A stretch of 64,000 nucleotides of DNA. Origin: Pareuzebyella sediminis (lineage in GTDB: Bacteria; Bacteroidota; Bacteroidia; Flavobacteriales; Flavobacteriaceae). Position numbers and translations under genes: made by a program. The DNA lies in assembly GCF_008367235.1 (NCBI RefSeq), contig NZ_VTZS01000002.1, positions 248,001 to 312,000 on the forward strand. Direction: 5' to 3'. Below, in pieces: positions 25,656 to 34,125 of this stretch (the first letter of the stretch is position 1; every line of letters begins with the position of its first letter). The notes beneath the pieces were generated by a model. The model worked only from the letters and a program-made list of their open reading frames with translations. It was not told the DNA's origin and ran no database searches.

Positions 25656-25998
25656 TACTTTGTAGTGCGATGTAAACTCCCACGGCTACTACGGCAACAA
25701 GTACCAATACCAGTATCCAGAACAATGAAGTGAATTTTAAGGAGCCCCTTTTAGGGGTAGCCATCTTTTGGTAGTATTTGAAACTTCGTTCGATATCATC
25801 GGTCCAGCTTACAGGATAGATAGTCGTACCACATCTGTTGCATACCATTTTGTGCGTAATTTCGTTGGTGGTTTTATGAAACAGTTTGCCGTATCGGTGT
25901 TTTTGATAAAAGGAAAGCTTCAAACCTTGGTTAAAACATTCAGGGCAATTGTTAGTTAGTTCGGTCTCCTTCAAGACCTCCAGTTTTTCTTTTGCCAT
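25642..25998 (-). CDS. Zinc-ribbon membrane protein, unknown function
   Basis: 118 residues: two Cys pairs (NCPECFNQG and VCNRCGTTIYP) form a zinc ribbon, and a single C-terminal membrane helix (about 94-112) anchors the protein. The segment between contains RSFKYYQKMATPKRG. I know it as a conserved flavobacterial family without assigned function. Confidence 0.7.
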   Translation of the reverse strand: MAKEKLEVLKETELTNNCPECFNQGLKLSFYQKHRYGKLFHKTTNEITHKMVCNRCGTTIYPVSWTDDIERSFKYYQKMATPKRGSLKFTSLFWILVLVLVAVVAVGVYIALQSTTQF

Positions 25999-26067
25999 TT
26001 TTGTCGAATATAGTATCGTTGCATCGGTAATGTAAGAAATGTAATGTAAAATAGGTAATATTCAACT

Positions 26068-27222
26068 TTAAACTTGATCTAAGACCTTCAAAGATACCTG
26101 CATTATCGTACCGTTTTTGTTCGATGAGAGCACTTTTATTTTACCGTTGTGGTATTCTTCAACAATACGTTTTACGAGTGAAAGGCCCAAACCCCATCCT
26201 CTTTTTTTTGAGGTGAAACCTGGACTGAAAATCGTTTGGAAATCGCTTTTTGGTATACCGTGGCCCGAATCGGAGACCTGAATATGCACATATTTACCAT
26301 CAGATAATATAGAGATACCGATATTGCCCTTTCCTTTCATCGCATCTATTCCATTTTTAACCAAGTTTTCTATGGTCCAGTGATATAACGAATGATTTAA
26401 TAAGACCATCGTGCTTGTTGCCTTTGATTCGAAATCAAAGTGAATAAGTTTTGAACTTCTTACCTTGAGGTATTCAAAGGCTTCCTTGGTTTCAGAAACA
26501 ATGTCATGCCGCTCCAGAACGGGTGAGGAACCAATTTTTGAGAACCTTTCCGTAATGGTTTCCAAACGTGAAATATCCTTTTCGATTTCGCGGGTAATTT
26601 CCGGATTAATGCTTTCGGTCTTTAAAAGTTCGTTCCATCCCAACAATGAAGAAAGGGGGGTGCCTATCTGATGGGCGGTTTCTTTGGCCATACCTGCCCA
26701 TAGCTTGTTTTGTTCCGAGGCTTTGTTGGTTTTAAAGAAGAAAAAAAGAACCGCCCCGAAAAGAAAAATAATCAATAATAAGGCTATCGGATAGTATTTC
26801 AGTTTGTTCAAGACCTCTGAATTGCCGTAATAAAGTGTGGCGAGATGCTCTCCCTGTTGGTCGATTGAAATGGGGGTGTTCTCGTTTTGAAACTTTTTTA
26901 TTTTGCGTTGAATATAGAGCGAGTCCTCGACCTTGGCACTTGACATGTTGTTGGTTCTCACCGAACCGTCTTTATTGACCAAGATCATAGGGGTCGAGGT
27001 ATTGTTCTGAAAAACCTTAAGGTGTAGATTGCCCAGATCGGTATCTTCCGATGATTGCTGAAATTCGGATTGGGCCGTCGCCCAAATCTCCATCTTTAAT
27101 CGCTCTTCTTCCTTGAATTTCCTGAAAAAACTATTGGTATTCCACAAAATTAGGCTCACGATAACGAACGAAGCTATCAGCAATATGAGATTTGAAGTTT
27201 TTCTTTTCGGATTGAAATCCAT
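26068..27222 (-). CDS. Membrane-bound sensor histidine kinase
   Basis: 384 residues. Two membrane helices (about 11-29 and 142-164) flank a periplasmic sensor of about 110 residues. The kinase core has the H box KETAHQIGTPLSSLLGWNEL, the N box ENLVKNGIDAMKGKG, and G boxes VSDSGHGIP and RGWGLGLSLVKRIV. No HAMP domain or receiver is visible, and no response regulator gene is adjacent. Confidence 0.88.
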   Translation of the reverse strand: MDFNPKRKTSNLILLIASFVIVSLILWNTNSFFRKFKEEERLKMEIWATAQSEFQQSSEDTDLGNLHLKVFQNNTSTPMILVNKDGSVRTNNMSSAKVEDSLYIQRKIKKFQNENTPISIDQQGEHLATLYYGNSEVLNKLKYYPIALLLIIFLFGAVLFFFFKTNKASEQNKLWAGMAKETAHQIGTPLSSLLGWNELLKTESINPEITREIEKDISRLETITERFSKIGSSPVLERHDIVSETKEAFEYLKVRSSKLIHFDFESKATSTMVLLNHSLYHWTIENLVKNGIDAMKGKGNIGISILSDGKYVHIQVSDSGHGIPKSDFQTIFSPGFTSKKRGWGLGLSLVKRIVEEYHNGKIKVLSSNKNGTIMQVSLKVLDQV

Positions 27223-27514
27223 CCAGTATATATACTTTATAGCCTTTTAAGCTGCCTTACGACAACCTGATGACGGTCTCTTATCAAAGATAACGCAAAA
27301 GGCACGAAATTGGTACGTGCTATAAGTGGCAAACATCTATTAAGAATCATGAATTCACTATCTTTAAATACGCTTGGGAAAACGATCTCGCGCAACCCTG
27401 TCGCCTAAAGAAATCGCCAGTATAATTTGACTTTTAGCAGAACAAGGCGAAGGAATACTTGAACAGAATAAGGTGCTTTCTGTTGGGAAGGTATTACGAG
27501 TTAAATCTAATTAA

Positions 27515-28339
27515 ATGAAACGGATACAATTATTCGAGTTTGAAGATTTCAGTTGGTTTCCTAGCGGTTTGCGCAACGGCATGACCAATCTCATTGCGGT
27601 ACTGCACCGAATGATGGGCATAAGTGAAGTATTGGCCGATTGTATCGGAGAAGTGCTTCAGGAACAACAGGTATCTAGAATCGTTGACCTTGGCTCGGGC
27701 TCGGGTGGGCCCATGCCCGAGGTGCTAAAAATAATCCATGAAAAAAAAGAATTGGAAAATGTGGAATTGCTGTTGACTGATCTTTATCCAAATCCGCAGG
27801 CCATTAAAAAATTCGATCGAAGTGAAGGGGATAAAATATCTTATAGCGAATCACCTGTCAATGCCAAGGACTTGAAAAACGCACCAGACGGACTTTTGAC
27901 CATGATTAATAGTTTTCATCATATGCGCCCAAAGGAGGCTCGTGAAATATTGGCTTCGGCCACTGAAAGGGGCCAGTCAATCTTGATTTACGAAATGGTT
28001 GAAAATAAAATGCCCTTATTTCTATGGTGGTTATTGTTGCCCCTTAGTTTAACAATATTGATCATTATGGTGTTCTTCATGACTCCTTTTGTAAAACCCT
28101 TGACATGGCGCCAGATATTTTTTACATATCTACTACCGGTTATCCCGATATGTTATGCGTGGGATGGGCAGGCTTCTATGCCCAGAATTTATGCATTAAA
28201 AGACATCGATCTGTTACTGGAAGGGCTGCCAACTGACAAGTATGTTTGGGAGCAGGGTTATCCCTTGAAGAAAAATGGGAAAAAACTTGGAACCTATTTA
28301 AAAGGGACACCACTGAAGCAGAATTTTTCAGGGTCTTAA
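27515..28339 (+). CDS. Class I methyltransferase-like protein with membrane segments
   Basis: 274 residues. The SAM-binding motif IVDLGSGSGGPMPEVL is at about residues 66-81, followed by LLLTDLYPNP and INSFHHMRP. About residues 165-220 contain two strongly hydrophobic stretches (PLFLWWLLLPLSLTILIIM; IFFTYLLPVIPICYA), unusual for this fold, suggesting membrane association. The substrate is unknown. The 290 bases upstream hold no recognisable gene. Confidence 0.7.
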   Translation: MKRIQLFEFEDFSWFPSGLRNGMTNLIAVLHRMMGISEVLADCIGEVLQEQQVSRIVDLGSGSGGPMPEVLKIIHEKKELENVELLLTDLYPNPQAIKKFDRSEGDKISYSESPVNAKDLKNAPDGLLTMINSFHHMRPKEAREILASATERGQSILIYEMVENKMPLFLWWLLLPLSLTILIIMVFFMTPFVKPLTWRQIFFTYLLPVIPICYAWDGQASMPRIYALKDIDLLLEGLPTDKYVWEQGYPLKKNGKKLGTYLKGTPLKQNFSGS

Positions 28340-28497
28340 CCTATTTAGAGACCGTTTTTATGGAAGAAACGAAAATCATCGGCGGTTCATAACCTCCCAA
28401 TATCCTTGATAACTTTTTTGGTTTTTTTAGGTTGATTATGTGATTAGCCCTATTTTTATGAACTTGATAATATAAAGAACAGCGAATATTTTAAGAC

Positions 28498-28875
28498 ATG
28501 GAAGTACAGGGAAAGATTAAAATGATTGGAGAGACCCAGACCTTTGGGAATAATGGATTTAGAAAGAGAGAAGTAGTGGTTACTACCGAAGAGCAATACC
28601 CCCAGCACTTGGCTATCGAGTTCGTACAAGATAAGACGGACTTGTTGAACAATTACCAGGTAGGGCAGAACGTGAAGATCAGTATCAATCTCCGCGGACG
28701 TGAATGGACAAATCCACAAGGTGAGGTCAAATACTTTAATTCGATACAAGGGTGGCGAATAGAAGACTTACAGCCTGAATCAAGTACGGACGGTATGCCG
28801 CCTGTACCACCCGTAGAAGCGTTTGAACCCGCAGATAATTTGAATGAGGAAGACCATGATGACCTTCCTTTTTAA
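28498..28875 (+). CDS. DUF3127 family protein
   Basis: 125 residues: MEVQGKIKMIGETQTFGNNG, EEQYPQHLAIEFVQDKTDLL, NYQVGQNVKISINLRGREWT and WRIEDLQ, ending in an acidic tail. The beta-rich core resembles an OB fold, and the acidic C-terminus ending DDLPF is like that of single-strand DNA-binding proteins. It is a common Bacteroidota family, and a role in nucleic-acid binding is an inference from this architecture. Confidence 0.85.
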   Translation: MEVQGKIKMIGETQTFGNNGFRKREVVVTTEEQYPQHLAIEFVQDKTDLLNNYQVGQNVKISINLRGREWTNPQGEVKYFNSIQGWRIEDLQPESSTDGMPPVPPVEAFEPADNLNEEDHDDLPF

Positions 28876-28944
28876 GGTACCCTTTTACCCGTAGCTTTTT
28901 AGTCAGGATTAATAAAGCGAAAGGGCACTTTGTAAAAATACCGA

Positions 28945-28977
28945 CCTATTGGGTTTTCGAATCCGATAGGTTTTTTG
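28945..28977 (+). terminator. Terminator of the DUF3127 gene
   Basis: ACCTATTGG (28945-28953) pairs with CCGATAGGT (28964-28972) with one T-G wobble, followed by six T. It ends 23 bases before the next gene. Confidence 0.8.
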
Positions 28978-28999
28978 TTTTTTTACTACTTTTCAAATA

Positions 29000-30376
29000 A
29001 TGATGTTAGCAGATAAAATAGAGAACGTTTTTAGAAAGTATCTGCCATCGCCTTTTGCCATTGCCATATTATTAACGCTTCTTACTATGGTTTTGGCTTT
29101 GGTGTTCACCGCAAATACAACCGACAATAACCATTTTGTAACCATATTGACCTACTGGGAAAGCGGTATTTGGAACAATGACCTGTTGGTTTTTGCGTAT
29201 CAAATGATGTTGATATTGGTGCTCGGCCATATATTGGTGTTGAGCAAACCGATCGAATTGCTTATTTTGAAATTGGTTCAAAGTGTTAAAAATGGGGCAG
29301 GAGCGGCTTTATTGGTAGCGTTTTCAACCATGTTGGTAGCTTTTTTTAACTGGGGCCTTGGCCTCATTTTTGGAGCCTTGTTAGCTCGAAAGGTAGGGGA
29401 ATATGCCCAAGAGCAGAATATACCGATAAATTATCCCCTTATAGGTGCGTGCGGATATTTAGGGCTTATGGTATGGCATGGGGGCATAAGTGGTTCGGCC
29501 CCGTTAAAAGTCTCCGAGTCGGGCCACGTTAAAAGCTTGATGCGAGATGTGATCAAACAGGATGCCCTCGAATCTTTGCCCAATACCATTTCCACGGCCG
29601 AAACCGTTTTCAGTAGTTCTAATCTAATAGTCTTTATACTTGTAATCGGAGTGCTTTCCTTTTTGGCCTTTCAGTTGGGGAAGCGTACCAAATCAACGTA
29701 TACACGATTGTCAACCTATACATTTGTAGCACCATCGAAAGGTCCGCTCAAGGGGGCGGAGCGGCTAGATCGTTCTCTGTGGTTTGCCTTGGGTTTCGGT
29801 GTTTTGATATTGGGTGCGTTTGTAACACAATATTCAACGCTTTTCAAAACCTTGACAATAACCCCGAATATGCTTAATCTCTTTATGTTTGCCCTCGCAC
29901 TTATTATGCATGGTAATATTCGGAGGTTCTTAAGTGCCCTTCAAGAGGCGATAGGGGATACAGCAGGTATTTTGATTCAGTTTCCCTTGTATTTCGGTAT
30001 TATGGGGATTATGGTGAATAGTGGCATGATCGATACCATTTCCAGCTTTTTCGTCTCGATTTCGACCCAGACAACCTTACCAATCTATACATTTTTCAGT
30101 GCAGGTATTATAAATATCTTTATTCCTAGTGGAGGCGGTCAATGGGCAGTACAGGGGCCTTTGATCTTGAATTCGGCCTTGCAGTTGAATGTTCCTCTCG
30201 GTAAGGCGGTAATAGCGTTGGCTTATGGAGATCAGGTTACCAATATGTTACAGCCTTTTTGGGCATTACCACTTTTGGGTATTACAAAACTGAAGGCGAA
30301 AGAGATTTTACCTTATTCCCTTATCTTTATGATCGCCGGGTCACTGATCTATATTAGTGGCCTCGTCTTGTCTTAG
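29000..30376 (+). CDS. Short-chain fatty acid transporter, AtoE family
   Basis: 458 residues with about twelve membrane helices. Family marks are NWGLGLIFGALLARKVGEYA, GLMVWHGGISGSAPLKVSES and FIPSGGGQWAVQGPLI. AtoE-type carriers take up short-chain fatty acids such as butyrate or acetoacetate. No acetoacetate metabolic gene is adjacent, so the substrate remains open. Confidence 0.9.
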   Translation: MMLADKIENVFRKYLPSPFAIAILLTLLTMVLALVFTANTTDNNHFVTILTYWESGIWNNDLLVFAYQMMLILVLGHILVLSKPIELLILKLVQSVKNGAGAALLVAFSTMLVAFFNWGLGLIFGALLARKVGEYAQEQNIPINYPLIGACGYLGLMVWHGGISGSAPLKVSESGHVKSLMRDVIKQDALESLPNTISTAETVFSSSNLIVFILVIGVLSFLAFQLGKRTKSTYTRLSTYTFVAPSKGPLKGAERLDRSLWFALGFGVLILGAFVTQYSTLFKTLTITPNMLNLFMFALALIMHGNIRRFLSALQEAIGDTAGILIQFPLYFGIMGIMVNSGMIDTISSFFVSISTQTTLPIYTFFSAGIINIFIPSGGGQWAVQGPLILNSALQLNVPLGKAVIALAYGDQVTNMLQPFWALPLLGITKLKAKEILPYSLIFMIAGSLIYISGLVLS

Positions 30377-30549
30377 TGGATGTACTCATTGATCGGTCCT
30401 TTCAGGAACAATAGGTTTATGATGTTCTTGAAGGGAAGGGCTTCACCCAAGATGAGTTGGAATAGTTTCCTAAGATTTGGTATTTTGAATTTAAATTTGA
30501 TCGGAATGTCAAACCATTCTTCAAACCAAACCGTTTTTTTAATAGGTGA
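30376..30549 (+). pseudogene. Possible gene relic with two in-frame TAG codons
   Basis: Starting at 30376, one frame reads like protein over 57 codons apart from TAG at 30412-30414 and 30463-30465: VYDVLEGKGFTQDELE between the stops and FPKIWYFEFKFDRNVKPFF after the second. Both stops would be one base change from AAG or CAG. It overlaps the start of aat. I cannot name the parent family, and chance is not excluded. Confidence 0.3.
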
Positions 30550-31177
30550 ATCCCTAGAATTTCCTCCGGTTACAAGAGCAAATCCCGAAGGTCTTTTGGC
30601 CGTAGGTGGTGACCTTTCCGCCGAAAGGCTTTTACTGGCCTATCAAAATGGAATTTTCCCCTGGTTCAATAACGACTCCTTGATTCTCTGGTGGAGTCCT
30701 CCTATGAGAATGGTGCTATATCCAAAGAAAGTGAAGATTTCAAAAAGTATGCTCAAAGTAATTAGAAATGAACGCTTCGCACTGACTAAAAATGTTTGTT
30801 TTGAACAGGTGATACGTGCCTGTTCTATAATTAAAAGAACCGGGCAAGAAGGAACTTGGATTACCGAGGGCATGAAAAACGCCTATTTGAAATTGCATCA
30901 ACTTGGGTGGGCCAAATCTTATGAGGTTTGGGAAGGCGAGACCTTGGTCGGTGGTTTGTACGGGTTTGATTTGGGGCATGTTTTCTGCGGCGAGAGTATG
31001 TTCAGTACCGTTAGCAATGCTTCAAAATTTGCTTTCATCAAGTTGGCTCAAGAACTTGAAAGAAGACAATATGCTATCATTGATTGTCAATTGCATACCC
31101 CTCATTTAGCAAGTTTAGGGGCTGAAGAAATACCGCGGGGTGAATTTATGGATATATTAAAGGCTCAAAAAGAGTGA
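30506..31177 (+). CDS. aat: Leucyl/phenylalanyl-tRNA-protein transferase
   Basis: 223 residues from the ATG at 30506; a longer open frame to 30380 has no family similarity. Diagnostic segments are EFPPVTRANPEGLLAVGGDL, NGIFPWFNNDSLILWWSPPM, GTWITEGMKNAY and GLYGFDLGHVFCGESMFS. The enzyme adds Leu or Phe to N-terminal Lys or Arg of proteins, marking them for Clp degradation by the N-end rule. Confidence 0.95.
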   Translation: MSNHSSNQTVFLIGESLEFPPVTRANPEGLLAVGGDLSAERLLLAYQNGIFPWFNNDSLILWWSPPMRMVLYPKKVKISKSMLKVIRNERFALTKNVCFEQVIRACSIIKRTGQEGTWITEGMKNAYLKLHQLGWAKSYEVWEGETLVGGLYGFDLGHVFCGESMFSTVSNASKFAFIKLAQELERRQYAIIDCQLHTPHLASLGAEEIPRGEFMDILKAQKE

Positions 31178-31489
31178 AGTAAGTCGTCTTCTTCCATAAT
31201 TCTCAGTTTATTTTTCATGTCATTTCTAAAACCTTTCTGAAACGATCTTGTTTCCACAAAGAGAAAGTTTGGGCGAGACTGATTTGAAGCTTTAAAAAAT
31301 GTGGGATATGAAGGGTTTTCTCTGAAAGTTTGAACTTTTATAGAGGGAGCTGCGTCGCCAGACTTTGACGCAAAGCGAATACTGATGCACCATATCAGAG
31401 TCTCAGTAAAGGTCGGAGAAAAGTATAGGTAAAGTGTACGTTGTTCCTACGAAGAAATATTGAAATACAGCACAATAAGAATACTGGTC
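31178..31489. other. Intergenic stretch without visible gene
   Basis: 312 bases between the convergent aat and secreted-protein genes. I find no convincing open frame, hairpin with T tail, or repeat. Confidence 0.5.
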
Positions 31490-32074
31490 CTAATAGAGAA
31501 CATGATCGTAATTTGGGGGTAAAGATTTTCTGATTTTCACGAAGCCACCTTGCGCGTCAAAGAGAATGTCGTACTGGCCATAATTTTTGGCTTTCTTGCC
31601 CGATATTATTAGCTTATAGAGGAGACTCGGAAGAAGAAGATTTTGAAAAGCATTTTTTAAGGTCGTCTCTATATCATTTTTGTCTGCGGAATAGTATTGT
31701 TGAATTTTGCGTATACGGTATTTTCTAAAACTCAAGGATAGGTATTCAATTATTTTGGAGAAGGAATCATTAGGGATGTCGACTGACCTTATTTCAATTT
31801 CAACACCTTCTAAATTATTCTTATTATCGAATGCGACACTATATTTTAATCGATCTTTCTTAAAATGTATTTCATACCTTGAGTTGGTACCATCAATCTC
31901 CCTATAATATCGTATTCGACGCGCATTTTCAAGCCTATCATCGAGATGGGTCAAGGCCTTTTCAGGAAACTGTGATTTTTTGATACGGTATTCCCGTTCG
32001 TAATGGTTTTGAGCGTGACCAAAAAGGACGGCAAATAAAGACAGGATTATAGTGGAAATTAATGGTGGTCTCAT
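31490..32074 (-). CDS. Secreted hypothetical protein
   Basis: 194 residues with a signal peptide (MRPPLISTIILSLFAVLFGHA, cleavage before QN). The rest is basic and polar with alternating strands (YEIHFKKDRLKYSVAFDNK; VEIEIRSVDI), compatible with a PepSY- or lipocalin-like beta fold, but I do not recognise a family. It is 37 bases downstream of tag on the same strand. Confidence 0.6.
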   Translation of the reverse strand: MRPPLISTIILSLFAVLFGHAQNHYEREYRIKKSQFPEKALTHLDDRLENARRIRYYREIDGTNSRYEIHFKKDRLKYSVAFDNKNNLEGVEIEIRSVDIPNDSFSKIIEYLSLSFRKYRIRKIQQYYSADKNDIETTLKNAFQNLLLPSLLYKLIISGKKAKNYGQYDILFDAQGGFVKIRKSLPPNYDHVLY

Positions 32075-32111
32075 AGATCGGATGGGTAGCTTGTTATTTC
32101 AACGTAGATTG

Positions 32112-32675
32112 CTACACTTCATTGTATCTAAAGCAATTGATTTCATGATCGTTCACCATTCCTGTGGCCTGCATATGGGCATATACTACTGTAGAACCGA
32201 CAAACTTGAATCCCCTTTTCTTCAAATCTTTACTAATAAGATCAGAAAGAGGGGTATTGGCCGGTGCATTTCGGTAATTCTTATGGCTATTTTTAATCGG
32301 CTTATGGTTTACAAACCCCCAAATATACCTGCTGAAACTTCCGAACTCGTCTTGTACCTTCATGAAGGCTTGGGCATTGGTCACAGTAGCTTTGACTTTT
32401 AGCTTGTTTCTGATAATACCTTCGTTCTGTAATAGCTCTTCTAGCTTTTCTTGGCTATAGTCTGCTATTTTTTGGTAGTCGAATCCGTCAAAGGCTTTTC
32501 TGAAATTTTCTCTTTTTCGAAGAATGGTAATCCAGCTGAGTCCGGCCTGAAAAGTTTCTAGTACCAAAAATTCGAACAGCGTGTCGTCATCTTTTACTGG
32601 AACTCCCCATTCGAAATCGTGATATGCTTCATAGAGTTCATCGCCTTCGCACCAACCACAACGATATTTTTTCAT
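32112..32675 (-). CDS. tag: DNA-3-methyladenine glycosylase I
   Basis: 187 residues of normal length. MKKYRCGWCEGDELYEAYHD carries the N-terminal zinc-binding Cys, followed by EWGVPVKDDDTLFEFLVLET, the helix-hairpin region FQAGLSWITILRKRENFRKA, and the C-terminal zinc His/Cys in HMQATGMVNDHEINCFRY. It removes 3-methyladenine from alkylated DNA. It is transcribed in front of the secreted hypothetical gene. Confidence 0.95.
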   Translation of the reverse strand: MKKYRCGWCEGDELYEAYHDFEWGVPVKDDDTLFEFLVLETFQAGLSWITILRKRENFRKAFDGFDYQKIADYSQEKLEELLQNEGIIRNKLKVKATVTNAQAFMKVQDEFGSFSRYIWGFVNHKPIKNSHKNYRNAPANTPLSDLISKDLKKRGFKFVGSTVVYAHMQATGMVNDHEINCFRYNEV

Positions 32676-32834
32676 GGGTTATTTTTCAATAAAGATAGGC
32701 GATTTAGTAAAGTTAGGATATCTGGTATTTTTTTAACCACTATTTTATAAATTCCTATCGGAATGGGTTTCACCGGTTTTGCCCAATGGTATACTGGAGC
32801 TGCCATAAATTATAGGTGAATCATAAATCGATAA

Positions 32835-32862
32835 GGCACAGCTCCCAAAAGGAAACTGTGCC
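32835..32862 (-). terminator. Hairpin downstream of the small secreted gene
   Basis: GGCACAG (32835-32841) and CTGTGCC (32856-32862) form a perfect seven-pair stem with a few more pairs inside. It lies 28 bases after the stop of the gene at 32891. Its T tail on the minus strand is poor, so efficiency is uncertain. Confidence 0.5.
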
Positions 32863-32890
32863 AAGAAAATCAACTAAATCAAGTTTTAAA

Positions 32891-33277
32891 TCATTTGGCC
32901 AACGAATCGAGCCTCTTTTTTTCCGGCATTATGAGTTCACCTTTGACCAAGGCCTTTTCGAGATTGGCCTCTACTGTAGGATAGAACCTAAAAAAGTTAA
33001 TACCGTCCTCTCGCTTTAAGGTTACCTTGGTCGTCCCGTCTTTTTTTGTAGCTACTGCCTCGACTATCAAGCTCTCGTTAAACAAGGCCTTGAAATTTGC
33101 CGTAGCTCCGCGCTTCATAATTATATTCCTTCTTGGAAAGTCGACATGTTGATAGTGCTGCCCTTCTGGTGAACCCAACACGATACGGTCACCTTTTGCG
33201 ACCAAATCTTCAGAATTTTGGGCATTTGATAGTCCCGTGAATAAAAGTAGAGTTGTTATTATTGTCAATTTTTTCAT
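32891..33277 (-). CDS. Secreted hypothetical protein, divergent from the TetR operon
   Basis: 128 residues with signal peptide MKKLTIITTLLLFTGLSNA. The mature part contains GDRIVLGSPEGQHYQHVDFP, RRNIIMKRGATANFK and a C-terminal helix. I do not recognise the family. It starts about 100 bases from the large operator of the TetR operon and could share its regulation; this is inference. Confidence 0.6.
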   Translation of the reverse strand: MKKLTIITTLLLFTGLSNAQNSEDLVAKGDRIVLGSPEGQHYQHVDFPRRNIIMKRGATANFKALFNESLIVEAVATKKDGTTKVTLKREDGINFFRFYPTVEANLEKALVKGELIMPEKKRLDSLAK

Positions 33278-33377
33278 GGTAAAAATGTTTATTAGATAAT
33301 ATAATCTGTCTTTTTTGCGAATATATCAAATTGCTTAAAAATGATTGTATGACGTCTGTTAAATATTAGTTAAACTA

Positions 33378-33431
33378 TCACATATTAATAGTATTACTAT
33401 TAGATTTGAGAGTAATATTATTAATATGTGA
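33378..33431 (+). promoter_or_regulatory. Large palindromic operator with the promoter in its centre
   Basis: The left arm 33378-33398 and the right arm 33411-33431 are inverted repeats matching at 20 of 21 positions (arm TCACATATTAATAGTATTAC and one more base). The 12-base spacer contains TAGATTTG at 33401-33408, a perfect TAnnTTTG promoter element. The TetR start codon follows five bases after the right arm. A dimeric repressor on the arms would cover the promoter. Confidence 0.75.
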
Positions 33432-33435
33432 AATA

Positions 33436-34125
33436 ATGGACTCTCTATTACAATCGATTACAATTAATATAAATGACAATATTTATTTGAAAGATCCAGA
33501 ATCGTCGGATTTAGGGAAGCGTATCATTCAAGAAAGTATATTAATGATTGACAAGATGGGCTTTGAGCGATTCACCTTCAAAAAACTAGCTATCCAAATT
33601 AGTTCCACAGAAAGCTCGGTCTACCGTTATTTTGAAAGTAAGCACAAATTATTACTGTATTTGACTTCATGGTATTGGGGTTGGTTAGAGTATCGCCTGG
33701 TTTTTGCCACCCACAGTATGGAGGATATAAAACAGAAACTGACCAAAGCCATTGAAATGGTAACCAGGGCAACAGCTGAGGATTCCAATTTTTCACATAT
33801 CAATGAAGTACTGTTGAATAAAATCGTAATCAATGAATTTTCCAAATCTTATTTGACCCAAGAGGTCGATATGGAGAACAAGAATGGGTACTTTGCAATC
33901 TATAAAAGATTGGTGAGCCGACTGGGTAAAATGATTCAAGATTTCGAACCCGCGTACGCTTATCCTTTTAGCTTGGCCAGTACGATTTTAGAAGGGTCGA
34001 TGCATCAGCACTTTTTAAAAGAGCATTTTCCTTCTTTGACCGACTGCAACGATAAAACGACTCCGACACAATTTTTGACTGACCTAGTATTGAATACACT
34101 TAACCGGAATACAACACATGACTGA
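33436..34125 (+). CDS. TetR-family transcriptional regulator
   Basis: 229 residues from the ATG at 33436; the frame also has a TTG inside the operator, which is unlikely to be used. The N-terminal helix-turn-helix is seen in GFERFTFKKLAIQISSTESS followed by VYRYFESKHKLLLYL (about residues 40-75). The C-terminal ligand domain is divergent. It is the first gene of an operon with an ABC protein, a HlyD-like adaptor and a TolC-like channel (8, 8 and 4 base overlaps), so it is most likely the local repressor acting at the palindrome. Confidence 0.88.
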   Translation: MDSLLQSITININDNIYLKDPESSDLGKRIIQESILMIDKMGFERFTFKKLAIQISSTESSVYRYFESKHKLLLYLTSWYWGWLEYRLVFATHSMEDIKQKLTKAIEMVTRATAEDSNFSHINEVLLNKIVINEFSKSYLTQEVDMENKNGYFAIYKRLVSRLGKMIQDFEPAYAYPFSLASTILEGSMHQHFLKEHFPSLTDCNDKTTPTQFLTDLVLNTLNRNTTHD

